Source: Maylandia zebra (taxonomy: Eukaryota > Chordata > Actinopteri > Cichliformes > Cichlidae). From it: a DNA stretch of 64,000 bases. Positions 35,401 to 46,495 of the stretch are shown here, in pieces; position 1 is the stretch's first letter; every line of letters starts with the position of its first letter. The position numbers and the translations under genes were made by a program. The notes beneath the pieces are model-generated. The model saw nothing but the letters and a program-made list of their open reading frames with translations. It ran no database searches and was not told the DNA's origin. Location of the stretch: NCBI RefSeq assembly GCF_041146795.1, contig NC_135174.1:5891878-5955877 (forward strand). Direction: 5' to 3'.

Positions 35401-38400
35401 CAAGTCCTCCGCCTGCTCCAGCCAAGTCCTCTGCCTGCTCGACATCTCTCCTATTACCTTTTATTACGCTTGCACTCATGCCTTTGCCTTTCACCACTTC
35501 AAAACTGCGCCTACTTCAATATTACCTTCATATGCTCTCTTTGCTTTTCGCCTTCCTCACTACACTAAGTACCATTTTTTAACGCTGTGTACTCACTCTT
35601 GCTAAGTACATGTGAACAGATCTTGAAGAAAAAAAACAAAACAAAACATACTTTTCTTTTCTCTTTAATTCAAACCACTTTACAGAAAGTACAATTGTTT
35701 ACAATGAACAAAGGAGTAGGTAGGTTTCCAATGCTTAATTAGTGTGTAAGAATATTGCAGAATCTGCTGTGCTGTGTACTTTGGAAAAACCATGAGAAGG
35801 GCTGGCTGGCTGGCTGGCTGGCTGGCTGGAGAAGAAATGATAAATGTCCTTTTTTTTAACCATTCTCTCGGCCGGCCGTTTGGCGTATGATGTGTGGCAG
35901 AGCACTCTGGTACAGAGCGCCGCCAGTTCAAACCCCCACGATCTCGCTACCCTGGCTTGGGGGGCGGGGATGCGCATTCGCGTTTCGCCTTTTGCCTTTT
36001 CCTGCTCCAGCCAAGTCCTCCGCCTGCTCCAGCCAAGTCCTCTGCCTGCTCGACATCTCTCCTATTACCTTTTATTACGCTTGCACTCATGCCTTTGCCT
36101 TTCACCACTTCAAAACTGCGCCTACTTCAATATTACCTTCATATGCTCTCTTTACTTTTCGCCTTCCTCACTACACTAAGTACCATTTTTTAACGCTGTG
36201 TACTCACTCTTGCTAAGTACATGTGAACAGATCTTGAAGAAAAAAAACAAAACAAAACATACTTTTCTTTTCTCTTTAATTCAAACCACTTTACAGAAAG
36301 TACAATTGTTTACAATGAACAAAGGAGTAGGTAGGTTTCCAATGCTTAATTAGTGTGTAAGAATATTGCAGAATCTGCTGTGCTGTGTACTTTGGAAAAA
36401 CCATGAGAAGGGCTGGCTGGCTGAAGAAGAAATGATAAATGTCCTTTTTTTTCAAGCCTTCTCTCGGCCTGGCTTGGGGGGCGGGGAGACGTGCACTCGC
36501 CTTTCCTTTTTGCTTTTTCCTGCTCTTGCCAAGTCCTCTGCCGGCTCTACATCTCTCCTATTAGCTTTTATTAGGCTTGCACTCATGCCTTTGCCTTTCA
36601 CCACTTCAAAAGTGCGCCTACTTGAATATTACCTTGGTAGGCTCTCTTTGTTTTTGGCCTTCCTCACTACACCGTGAAGAGATGTTGAATAAAAAAAAGC
36701 AAAGAAAAGATGGTTTTGTTTTGTGTTTTATTGAAAGCACTTTCCAGAAAGTGTAATTGTTTAGAATGAAGACAGAAGTAGGTAGGTAGGTTTCCATGTG
36801 TAATTGATGTGTAAGAATATTGCAGAATCTGCTGTGTTGTGTACTTTGTAAAAACCATGAGAAGGGCTGGCTGGCTGGCTGGCTGGCTGTGTACTCACTC
36901 TTGCTAAGTACATGTGAACAGATCTTGAAGAAAAAAAACAAAACAAAACATACTTTTCTTTTCTCTTTAATTCAAACCACTTTACAGAAAGTACAATTGT
37001 TTACAATGAACAAAGGAGTAGGTAGGTTTCCAATGCTTAATTAGTGTGTAAGAATATTGCAGAATCTGCTGTGCTGTGTACTTTGGAAAAACCATGAGAA
37101 GGGCTGGCTGGCTGGCTGGCTGGAGAAGAAATGATAAATGTCCTTTTTTTTAACCATTCTCTCGGCCGGCCGTTTGGCGTATGATGTGTGGCAGAGCACT
37201 CTGGTACAGAGCGCCGCCAGTTCGAACCCCCACGATCTCGCTGCCACGGCCCTAGCTTGGGGGGCGGGGATGCGCATTCGCGTTTCCCCTTTTGCCTTTT
37301 CCTGCTCCAGCCAAGTCCTCCGCCTGCTCCAGCCAAGTCCTCCGCCTGCTCGACATCTCTCCTATTACCTTTTATTACGCTTGCACTCATGCCTTTGCCT
37401 TTCACCACTTCAAAACTGCGCCTACTTCAATATTACCTTCATATGCTCTCTTTGCTTTTCGCCTTCCTCACTACACTAAGTACCATTTTTTAACGCTGTG
37501 TACTCACTCTTGCTAAGTACATGTGAACAGATCTTGAAGAAAAAAAACAAAACAAAACATACTTTTCTTTTCTCTTTAATTCAAACCACTTTACAGAAAG
37601 TACAATTGTTTACAATGAACAAAGGAGTAGGTAGGTTTCCAATGCTTAATTAGTGTGTAAGAATATTGCAGAATCTGCTGTGCTGTGTACTTTGGAAAAA
37701 CCATGAGAAGGGCTGGCTGGCTGGCTGGCTGGCTGGCTGGAGAAGAAATGATAAATGTCCTTTTTTTTAACCATTCTCTCGGCCGGCCGTTTGGCGTATG
37801 ATGTGTGGCAGAGCACTCTGGTACAGAGCGCCGCCAGTTCGAACCCCCACGATCTCGCTGCCACGGCCCTAGCTTGGGGGGCGGGGATGCGCATTCGCGT
37901 TTCCCCTTTTGCCTTTTCCTGCTCCAGCCAAGTCCTCCGCCTGCTCCAGCCAAGTCCTCCGCCTGCTCGACATCTCTCCTATTACCTTTTATTACGCTTG
38001 CACTCATGCCTTTGCCTTTCACCACTTCAAAACTGCGCCTACTTCAATATTACCTTCATATGCTCTCTTTGCTTTTCGCCTTCCTCACTACACTAAGTAC
38101 CATTTTTTAACGCTGTGTACTCACTCTTGCTAAGTACATGTGAACAGATCTTGAAGAAAAAAAACAAAACAAAACATACTTTTCTTTTCTCTTTAATTCA
38201 AACCACTTTACAGAAAGTACAATTGTTTACAATGAACAAAGGAGTAGGTAGGTTTCCAATGCTTAATTAGTGTGTAAGAATATTGCAGAATCTGCTGTGC
38301 TGTGTACTTTGGAAAAACCATGAGAAGGGCTGGCTGGCTGAAGAAGAAATGATAAATGTCCTTTTTTTTCAAGCCTTCTCTCGGCCTGGCTTGGGGGGCG

Positions 38401-40920
38401 GGGAGACGTGCACTCGCCTTTCCTTTTTGCTTTTTCCTGCTCTTGCCAAGTCCTCTGCCGGCTCTACATCTCTCCTATTAGCTTTTATTAGGCTTGCACT
38501 CATGCCTTTGCCTTTCACCACTTCAAAAGTGCGCCTACTTGAATATTACCTTGGTAGGCTCTCTTTGTTTTTGGCCTTCCTCACTACACCGTGAAGAGAT
38601 GTTGAATAAAAAAAAGCAAAGAAAAGATGGTTTTGTTTTGTGTTTTATTGAAAGCACTTTCCAGAAAGTGTAATTGTTTAGAATGAAGACAGAAGTAGGT
38701 AGGTAGGTTTCCATGTGTAATTGATGTGTAAGAATATTGCAGAATCTGCTGTGTTGTGTACTTTATAAAAACCATGAGAAGGGCTGGCTGGCTGGCTGGC
38801 TGGCTGTGTACTCACTCTTGCTAAGTACATGTGAACAGATCTTGAAGAAAAAAAACAAAACAAAACATACTTTTCTTTTCTCTTTAATTCAAACCACTTT
38901 ACAGAAAGTACAATTGTTTACAATGAACAAAGGAGTAGGTAGGTTTCCAATGCTTAATTAGTGTGTAAGAATATTGCAGAATCTGCTGTGCTGTGTACTT
39001 TGTAAAAACCATGAGAAGGGCTGGCTGGCTGGCTGGCTGGCTGGCTGGAGAAGAAATGATAAATGTCCTTTTTTTTAACCATTCTCTCGGCCGGCCGTTT
39101 GGCGTATGATGTGTGGCAGAGCACTCTGGTACAGAGCGCCGCCAGTTCGAACCCCCACGATCTCGCTGCCACGGCCCTGGCTTGGGGGGCGGGGATGCGC
39201 ATTGGCGTTTCCCCTTTTGCCTTTTCCTGCTCCAGCCAAGTCCTCCGCCTGCTCCAGCCAAGTCCTCTGCCTGCTCGACATCTCTCCTATTACCTTTTAT
39301 TACGCTTGCACTCATGCCTTTGCCTTTCACCACTTCAAAACTGCGCCTACTTCAATATTACCTTCATATGCTCTCTTTGCTTTTCGCCTTCCTCACTACA
39401 CTAAGTACCATTTTTTAACGCTGTGTACTCACTCTTGCTAAGTACATGTGAACAGATCTTGAAGAAAAAAAACAAAACAAAACATACTTTTCTTTTCTCT
39501 TTAATTCAAACCACTTTACAGAAAGTACAATTGTTTACAATGAACAAAGGAGTAGGTAGGTTTCCAATGCTTAATTAGTGTGTAAGAATATTGCAGAATC
39601 TGCTGTGCTGTGTACTTTGGAAAAACCATGAGAAGGGCTGGCTGGCTGAAGAAGAAATGATAAATGTCCTTTTTTTTCAAGCCTTCTCTCGGCCTGGCTT
39701 GGGGGGCGGGGAGACGTGCACTCGCCTTTCCTTTTTGCTTTTTCCTGCTCTTGCCAAGTCCTCTGCCGGCTCTACATCTCTCCTATTAGCTTTTATTAGG
39801 CTTGCACTCATGCCTTTGCCTTTCACCACTTCAAAAGTGCGCCTACTTGAATATTACCTTGGTAGGCTCTCTTTGTTTTTGGCCTTCCTCACTATACCGT
39901 GAAGAGATGTTGAATAAAAAAAAGCAAAGAAAAGATGGTTTTGTTTTGTGTTTTATTGAAAGCACTTTCCAGAAAGTGTAATTGTTTAGAATGAAGACAG
40001 AAGTAGGTAGGTAGGTTTCCATGTGTAATTGATGTGTAAGAATATTGCAGAATCTGCTGTGTTGTGTACTTTGTAAAAACCATGAGAAGGGCTGGCTGGC
40101 TGGCTGTGTACTCACTCTTGCTAAGTACATGTGAACAGATCTTGAAGAAAAAAAACAAAACAAAACATACTTTTCTTTTCTCTTTAATTCAAACCACTTT
40201 ACAGAAAGTACAATTGTTTACAATGAACAAAGGAGTAGGTAGGTTTCCAATGCTTAATTAGTGCGTAAGAATATTGCAGAATCTGCTGTGCTGTGTACTT
40301 TGGAAAAACCATGAGAAGGGCTGGCTGGCTGGCTGGCTGGCTGGAGAAGAAATGATAAATGTCCTTTTTTTTAACCATTCTCTCGGCCGGCCGTTTGGCG
40401 TATGATGTGTGGCAGAGCACTCTGGTACAGAGCGCCGCCAGTTCGAACCCCCACGATCTCGCTGCCACGGCCCTGGCTTGGGGGGCGGGGGTGCGCATTC
40501 GCGTTTCCCCTTTTGCCTTTTCCTGCTCCAGCCAAGTCCTCCGCCTGCTCGACATCTCTCCTATTACCTTTTATTACGCTTGCACTCATGCCTTTGCCTT
40601 TCACCACTTCAAAACTGCGCCTACTTCAATATTACCTTCATATGCTCTCTTTGCTTTTCGCCTTCCTCACTACACTAAGTACCATTTTTTAAAGCTGTGT
40701 ACTCACTCTTGCTAAGTACATGTGAACAGATCTTGAAGAAAAAAAACAAAACAAAACATACTTTTCTTTTCTCTTTAATTCAAACCACTTTACAGAAAGT
40801 ACAATTGTTTACAATGAACAAAGGAGTAGGTAGGTTTCCAATGCTTAATTAGTGTGTAAGAATATTGCAGAATCTGCTGTGCTGTGTACTTTGGAAAAAC
40901 CATGAGAAGGGCTGGCTGGC
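29480..40920. repeat. Two tandem copies of a 5,727-bp higher-order block
   Basis: Unit starts from 29.5 to 35.1 kb recur at exactly +5,727 from 35.2 to 40.9 kb: the 12-unit order A A B C A A B C A B C' A repeats. Rare markers repeat with it: CAGTTCAAACC at 30.20 and 35.93 kb, CTTTATAAAAACC at 33.03 and 38.76 kb, and TTAGTGCGTAAG at 34.53 and 40.26 kb. I noticed one substitution, c at 34966 versus a at 40693, plus one extra GGCT at the left end of copy 1. Exact ends are approximate. Confidence 0.85.
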
Positions 40921-43525
40921 TGAAGAAGAAATGATAAATGTCCTTTTTTTTCAAGCCTTCTCTCGGCCTGGCTTGGGGGGCGGGGAGACGTGCACTCGCC
41001 TTTCCTTTTTGCTTTTTCCTGCTCTTGCCAAGTCCTCTGCCGGCTCTACATCTCTCCTATTAGCTTTTATTAGGCTTGCACTCATGCCTTTGCCTTTCAC
41101 CACTTCAAAAGTGCGCCTACTTGAATATTACCTTGGTAGGCTCTCTTTGTTTTTGGCCTTCCTCACTATACCGTGAAGAGATGTTGAATAAAAAAAAGCA
41201 AAGAAAAGATGGTTTTGTTTTGTGTTTTATTGAAAGCACTTTCCAGAAAGTGTAATTGTTTAGAATGAAGACAGAAGTAGGTAGGTAGGTTTCCATGTGT
41301 AATTGATGTGTAAGAATATTGCAGAATCTGCTGTGGTGTGTACTTTGTAAAAACCATGAGAAGGGCTGGCTGGCTGGCTGGCTGGCTGTGTACTCACTCT
41401 TGCTAAGTACATGTGAACAGATCTTGAAGAAAAAAAACAAAACAAAACATACTTTTCTTTTCTCTTTAATTCAAACCACTTTACAGAAAGTACAATTGTT
41501 TACAATGAACAAAGGAGTAGGTAGGTTTCCAATGCTTAATTAGTGTGTAAGAATATTGCAGAATCTGCTGTGCTGTGTACTTTGGAAAAACCATGAGAAG
41601 GGCTGGCTGGCTGGCTGGCTGGCTGGCTGGAGAAGAAATGATAAATGTCCTTTTTTTTAACCATTCTCTCGGCTCGCCGTTTGGCGTATGATGTGTGGCA
41701 GAGCACTCTGGTACAGAGCGCCGCCAATTCGAACCCCCACGATCTCGCTACCACGGCCCTGGCTTGGGGGGCGGGGATGCGCATTGTCGTTTCCCCTTTT
41801 GCCTTTTCCTGCTCCAGCCAAGTCCTCCGCCTGCTCCAGCCAAGTCCTCTGCCTGCTCGACATCTCTCCTATTACCTTTTATTACGCTTGCACTCATGCC
41901 TTTGCCTTTCACCACTTCAAAACTGCGCCTACTTCAATATTACCTTCATATGCTCTCTTTACTTTTCGCCTTCCTCACTACACTAAGTACCATTTTTTAA
42001 CGCTGTGTACTCACTCTTGCTAAGTACATGTGAACAGATCTTGAAGAAAAAAAACAAAACAAAACATACTTTTCTTTTCTCTTTAATTCAAACCACTTTA
42101 CAGAAAGTACAATTGTTTACAATGAACAAAGGAGTAGGTAGGTTTCCAATGCTTAATTAGTGTGTAAGAATATTGCAGAATCTGCTGTGCTGTGTACTTT
42201 GTAAAAACCATGAGAAGGGCTGGCTGGCTGGCTGGCTGGCTGGCTGGAGAAGAAATGATAAATGTCCTTTTTTTTAACCATTCTCTCGGCCGGCCGTTTG
42301 ACGTATGATGTGTGGCAGAGCACTCTGGTACAGAGCGCCGCCAGTTCGAACCCCCACGATCTCGCTGCCACGGCCCTGGCTTGGGGGGTGGGTATGCGCA
42401 TTCGCGTTTCCCCTTTTGCCTTTTCCTGCTCCAGCCAAGTCCTCCGCCTGCTCCAGCCAAGTCCTCCGCCTGCTCGACATCTCTCCTATTACCTTTTATT
42501 ACGCTTGCACTCATGCCTTTGCCTTTCACCACTTCAAAACTGCGCCTACTTCAATATTACCTTCATATGCTCTCTTTACTTTTCGCCTTCCTCACTACAC
42601 TAAGTACCATTTTTTAATGCTGTGTACTCACTCTTGCTAAGTACATGTGAACAGATCTTGAAGAAAAAAAACAAAACAAAACATACTTTTCTTTTCTCTT
42701 TAATTCAAACCACTTTACAGAAAGTACAATTGTTTACAATGAACAAAGGAGTAGGTAGGTTTCCAATGCTTAATTAGTGTGTAAGAATATTGCAGAATCT
42801 GCTGTGCTGTGTACTTTGGAAAAACCATGAGAAGGGCTGGCTGGCTGAAGAAGAAATGATAAATGTCCTTTTTTTTCAAGCCTTCTCTCGGCCTGGCTTG
42901 GGGGGCGGGGAGACGTGCACTCGCCTTTCCTTTTTGCTTTTTCCTGCTCTTGCCAAGTCCTCTGCCGGCTCTACATCTCTCCTATTAGCTTTTATTAGGC
43001 TTGCACTCATGCCTTTGCCTTTCACCACTTCAAAAGTGCGCCTACTTGAATATTACCTTGATAGGCTCTCTTTGTTTTTGGCCTTCCTCACTATACCGTG
43101 AAGAGATGTTGAATAAAAAAAAGCAAAGAAAAGATGGTTTTGTTTTGTGTTTTATTGAAAGCACTTTCCAGAAAGTGTAATTGTTTAGAATGAAGACAGA
43201 AGTAGGTAGGTAGGTTTCCATGTGTAATTGATGTGTAAGAATATTGCAGAATCTGCTGTGTTGTGTACTTTGTAAAAACCATGAGAAGGGCTGGCTGGCT
43301 GGCTGGCTGGCTGTGTACTCACTCTTGCTAAGTACATGTGAACAGATCTTGAAGAAAAAAAACAAAACAAAACATACTTTTCTTTTCTCTTTAATTCAAA
43401 CCACTTTACAGAAAGTACAATTGTTTACAATGAACAAAGGAGTAGGTAGGTTTCCAATGCTTAATTAGTGTGTAAGAATATTGCAGAATCTGCTGTGCTG
43501 TGTACTTTGGAAAAACCATGAGAAG

Positions 43526-43559
<34 letters not shown>

Positions 43560-46080
43560 AGAAGAAATGATAAATGTCCTTTTTTTTAACCATTCTCTCG
43601 GCCGGCCGTTTGGCGTATGATGTGTGGCAGAGCACTCTGGTACAGAGCGCCACCAGTTCGAACCCCCATGATCTCGCTGCCACGGCCCTAGCTTGGGGGT
43701 CGGGGATGCGCATTCGCGTTTCCCCTTTTGCCTTTTCCTGCTCCAGCCAAGTCCTCCGCCTGCTCCAGCCAAGTCCTCCGCCTGCTCGACATCTCTCCTA
43801 TTACCTTTTATTACGCTTGCACTCATGCCTTTGCCTTTCACCACTTCAAAACTGCGCCTACTTCAATATTACCTTCATATGCTCTCTTTGCTTTTCGCCT
43901 TCCTCACTACACTAAGTACCATTTTTTAACGCTGTGTACTCACTCTTGCTAAGTACATGTGAACAGATCTTGAAGAAAAAAAACAAAACAAAACATACTT
44001 TTCTTTTCTCTTTAATTCAAACCACTTTACAGAAAGTACAATTGTTTACAATGAACAAAGGAGTAGGTAGGTTTCCAATGCTTAATTAGTGTGTAAGAAT
44101 ATTGCAGAATCTGCTGTGCTGTGTACTTTGGAAAAACCATGAGAAGGGCTGGCTGGCTGAAGAAGAAATGATAAATGTCCTTTTTTTTCAAGCCTTCTCT
44201 CGGCCTGGCTTGGGGGGCGGGGAGACGTGCACTCGCCTTTCCTTTTTGCTTTTTCCTGCTCTTGCCAAGTCCTCTGCCGGCTCTACATCTCTCCTATTAG
44301 CTTTTATTAGGCTTGCACTCATGCCTTTGCCTTTCACCACTTCAAAAGTGCGCCTACTTGAATATTACCTTGGTAGGCTCTCTTTGTTTTTGGCCTTCCT
44401 CACTACACCGTGAAGAGATGTTGAATAAAAAAAAGCAAAGAAAAGATGGTTTTGTTTTGTGTTTTATTGAAAGCACTTTCCAGAAAGTGTAATTGTTTAG
44501 AATGAAGACAGAAGTAGGTAGGTAGGTTTCCATGTGTAATTGATGTGTAAGAATATTGCAGAATCTGCTGTGCTGTGTACTTTGTAAAAACCATGAGAAG
44601 GGCTGGCTGGCTGGCTGGCTGGCTGTGTACTCACTCTTGCTAAGTACATGTGAACAGATCTTGAAGAAAAAAAACAAAACAAAACATACTTTTCTTTTTT
44701 CTTTAATTCAAACCACTTTACAGAAAGTACAATTGTTTACAATGAACAAAGGAGTAGGTAGGTTTCCAATGCTTAATTAGTGTGTAAGAATATTGCAGAA
44801 TCTGCTGTGCTGTGTACTTTGGAAAAACCATGAGAAGGGCTGGCTGGCTGGCTGGAGAAGAAATGATAAATGTCCTTTTTTTTAACCATTCTCTCGGCCG
44901 GCCGTTTGGCGTATGATGTGTGGCAGAGCACTCTGGTACAGAGCGCCGCCAGTTCGAACCCCCACGATCTCGCTGCCACGGCCCTGGCTTGGGGGGCGGG
45001 GATGCGCATTGTCGTTTCCCCTTTTGCCTTTTCCTGCTCCAGCCAAGTCCTCTGCCTGCTCGACATCTCTCCTATTACCTTTTATTACGCTTGCACTCAT
45101 GCCTTTGCCTTTCACCACTTCAAAACTGCGCCTACTTCAATATTACCTTCATATGCTCTCTTTACTTTTCGCCTTCCTCACTACACTAAGTACCATTTTT
45201 TAACGCTGTGTACTCACTCTTGCTAAGTACATGTGAACAGATCTTGAAGAAAAAAAACAAAACAAGACATACTTTTCTTTTCTCTTTAATTCAAACCACT
45301 TTACAGAAAGTACAATTGTTTACAATGAACAAAGGAGTAGGTAGGTTTCCAATGCTTAATTAGTGTGTAAGAATATTGCAGAATCTGCTGTGCTGTGTAC
45401 TTTGTAAAAACCATGAGAAGGGCTGGCTGGCTGGCTGGCTGGAGAAGAAATGATAAATGTCCTTTTTTTTAACCATTCTCTCGGCCGGCCGTTTGGCGTA
45501 TGATGTGTGGCAGAGCACTCTGGTACAGAGCGCCGCCAGTTCGAACCCCCACGATCTCGCTGCCACGGCCCTAGCTTCGGGCGCGGGGATGCGCATTCGC
45601 GTTTCCCCTTTTGCCTTTTCCTGCTCCAGCCAAGTCCTCCGCCTGCTCGACATCTCTCCTATTACCTTTTATTACGCTTGCACTCATGCCTTTGCCTTTC
45701 ACCACTTCAAAACTGCGCCTACTTCAATATTACCTTCATATGCTCTCTTTGCTTTTCGCCTTCCTCACTACACTAAGTACCATTTTTTAACGCTGTGTAC
45801 TCACTCTTGCTAAGTACATGTGAACAGATCTTGAAGAAAAAAAACAAAACAAAACATACTTTTCTTTTCTCTTTAATTCAAACCACTTTACAGAAAGTAC
45901 AATTGTTTACAATGAACAAAGGAGTAGGTAGGTTTCCAATGCTTAATTAGTGTGTAAGAATATTGCAGAATCTGCTGTGCTGTGTACTTTGGAAAAACCA
46001 TGAGAAGGGCTGGCTGGCTGGCTGGAGAAGAAATGATAAATGTCCTTTTTTTTTTAAACGTTCTCTCGGCCGGCCGTTTG

Positions 46081-46207
46081 GAAGAAACAAATCACAAAAC
46101 CCCAAACATGTACACAGTCATCCAGGACACACATACACACACATATACATATATATATACATACACTCTGCACAGTTATGTGTTAAAAATACAGTAGATC
46201 AGGTCCA
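46081..46207 (-). other. 3' UTR or downstream flank of the matrin-like gene, with (CA)n/(TA)n tract
   Basis: Unique sequence between the stop codon and the cut edge of the array, with CACACATACACACAC and TATATATATA near 46125-46165. No AATAAA is present on the minus strand before the array begins, so the transcript either uses a variant signal or continues into satellite DNA. Confidence 0.5.
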
Positions 46208-46495
46208 TCAGTCAGAACCGGAGCCTGGAGACGTCTGAGACAAAGTTTTTGTAGCTCTTTGTCGACGTTCCTCATAATATTTCTAAAAAAACAGAAAAGC
46301 GAGAAAACAAACATCGTTAGGCCAACAGTGTGATTTTGTGTGCTGAATCGTGTATATGTATGTGCGTGCGTACCTGCAGGTTGTCGTAGTGTTTCTGGCT
46401 GCAGCAGTGGAGTTCCTTGGCGGTCTTCTCATTCAGGCAGAAAACAGAGCAGATGTTACAGAAAAATCCTGATTTAGGGACCACAAACTCCTGAC
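46208..46495 (-). CDS. Matrin-like gene: C-terminal matrin-type zinc finger and stop
   Basis: 46374-46495 encodes PKSGFFCNICSVFCLNE, then ELHCCSQKHYDNLQ: the C-x2-C and spaced H-x5-H of the matrin-type C2H2 finger, as at the end of matrin-3. 46208-46282 adds KYYEERRQRATK and a short Ser-rich tail, with TGA at 46208-46210. This finger and the EERRQ helix after it are the best family evidence in the gene. Confidence 0.85.

Larger units (their letters stand above)
10585..46080. repeat. 35.5-kb tandem satellite array of three unit classes (A, B, C)
   Basis: About 73 head-to-tail units share the head AAGAATATTGCAGAATCTG, a GAGAAGGGCT block and a (GGCT)n tract. Class A is ~592-621 bp (37 full copies plus one cut at the right edge), class B 454 bp (20 copies) and class C mostly 237 bp (15 copies). 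Order from the left: A B C B C A B C A A A A B C A A B C A A B A A A B A A B C A B A B A A B A A A B C A A B C A B C A A A B C A A B C A B C A B C A A B C A B C A A A(cut). B is followed by C in 15 cases and directly by A in 5. Units of a class are nearly identical. Long open readings recur in every unit on both strands, but they simply reflect homogenised repeats and are not genes. Confidence 0.95.

Noticed and set aside
10600-46000. Many 60-170 residue open readings on both strands repeating through the array
   Set aside because: They recur in overlapping frames on both strands with the repeat period, have no domain similarity and are Ser/Pro/Leu low-complexity. They follow from homogenised repeats lacking stops, not from selection for coding.
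10600-46000. CRISPR-like or rDNA-like array
   Set aside because: Units are 237-621 bp with no short repeat/unique spacer pattern, and no 5S, 18S or 28S sequence was recognised.
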